Source: Amorphophallus konjac (lineage: Eukaryota > Streptophyta > Magnoliopsida > Alismatales > Araceae). Taken from it: a stretch of DNA of 64,000 nucleotides. The notes beneath the pieces were generated by a model. It was given only the letters and a program-made list of their open reading frames with translations. It ran no database searches and had not been told where the DNA came from. The DNA is taken from contig CM040128.1 in NCBI GenBank assembly GCA_022559845.1, forward strand, positions 220,581,643 through 220,645,642. Reading direction: 5' to 3'. This document shows positions 63,586 through 64,000 of the stretch, piece by piece; the stretch's first letter is position 1, and each line of letters opens with the position of its first letter. Made by a program: the position numbers and the translations under genes.

Positions 63586-64000
63586 TAGACCCAGAAAGTT
63601 TCTTACTTCTGATACAGTCGTTGGCTGGCTCTAATTTCTGACAGCTTCCACTTTCGAAGGATCCACAGCGATACCTTCCTAAGAAATAATGTGGCCTAGG
63701 AATGAAACTTCTTTGAGCTAGAATTCACATTTGTTAAGCTTGGCATATAGTTTATGTTCCCTAAGTGTTTGTAAAGCTATTGTCAGATGTTCTTCATGTT
63801 CCTCTTTTGTCTTGGAATATATCAAGATGTCATCGATGAAGACGACGATGAATTGGTCCAGATATAGTTGAAAAACACTGTTCATAAGTTGCATAAATGC
63901 TGTTGGGGCATTAGTTAACCTGAACGGCGTTACCACGAATTCATAGTGGCCATAACGACTCTGAAAAGCCGATTTATATATGTCTTGTTCTTTAATTCTA
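63586..64000 (-). pseudogene. pol: Gypsy (Tekay/Del-like) reverse transcriptase fragment, interrupted by the G3 LTR
   Basis: The minus strand reads [31 protein letters not shown], the catalytic FIDD near 63833, [12 protein letters not shown], then after a TAG at 63718-63720 SFLGHIIS and EGIAVDPSKVEAV, ending at NFLGL where the G3 LTR begins. It runs off the right edge. Several in-frame stops show decay. The style of the motifs suggests a Tekay/Del chromovirus, but that is an impression. Confidence 0.88.

Overview
The window reads as intergenic heterochromatin from a large plant genome, almost certainly a flowering plant. Nearly everything that can be recognised is an LTR retrotransposon: Copia/Sirevirus, Gypsy/Tat with a second RNase H, and chromovirus-like Gypsy. 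tRNA-Met primer sites, polypurine tracts and 5-bp target-site duplications (TSDs) mark their borders. No ordinary host gene, rRNA, tRNA or CRISPR array was found. The species cannot be named from the sequence.

Left two thirds (1-43908): one old Sirevirus (S1) enters from beyond the left edge and ends at its 3' LTR (41885-43908). Its gag is split by a minus-strand Gypsy element, E1 (2209-15650), which holds a younger plus-strand non-autonomous Gypsy, N1 (5179-12871, TSD CTTGG). Its reverse transcriptase is broken at about 18100 by a plus-strand Tat element, T1. T1 holds a solo LTR in its own 5' LTR (18376-20843, TSD CTAGG) and a gag-only Sirevirus, S2 (27966-37083, TSD AGTTT). A minus-strand LTR of a further family (L3, about 37985-41167) separates T1 from the last non-coding part of S1.

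Right third (43909-64000): a coiled-coil ORF end, then a TATA-led, apparently spliced ORF resembling plant-mobile-domain/DUF7745 proteins (45205-46394), flanked by palindrome clusters. Next comes a decayed minus-strand Tat element, T2 (48360-56388), a piece of the L3-family LTR (56767-57715), and a minus-strand chromovirus-like Gypsy, G3 (57711-63585). G3 keeps a 1135-codon gag-protease-RT-RNase H frame and one full LTR. A fragment of another Gypsy RT fills the right edge, interrupted by the G3 LTR.

How the parts relate: G3 (autonomous type) and N1 (no pol) share LTR ends, LTR length (2372 and 2375 bp), primer site and gag ancestry, so they look like a helper/parasite pair. S2 has lost all of pol yet has nearly identical LTRs, so it too probably moved in trans. 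The least explained signal is a set of short CGGTC/GACCG palindromes clustered in LTR or ORF-flanking DNA of at least three otherwise different elements (S2 LTRs, L3, and 44.7-47.1 kb), plus an array of TCGGTGCA octamers in the S1 LTR.
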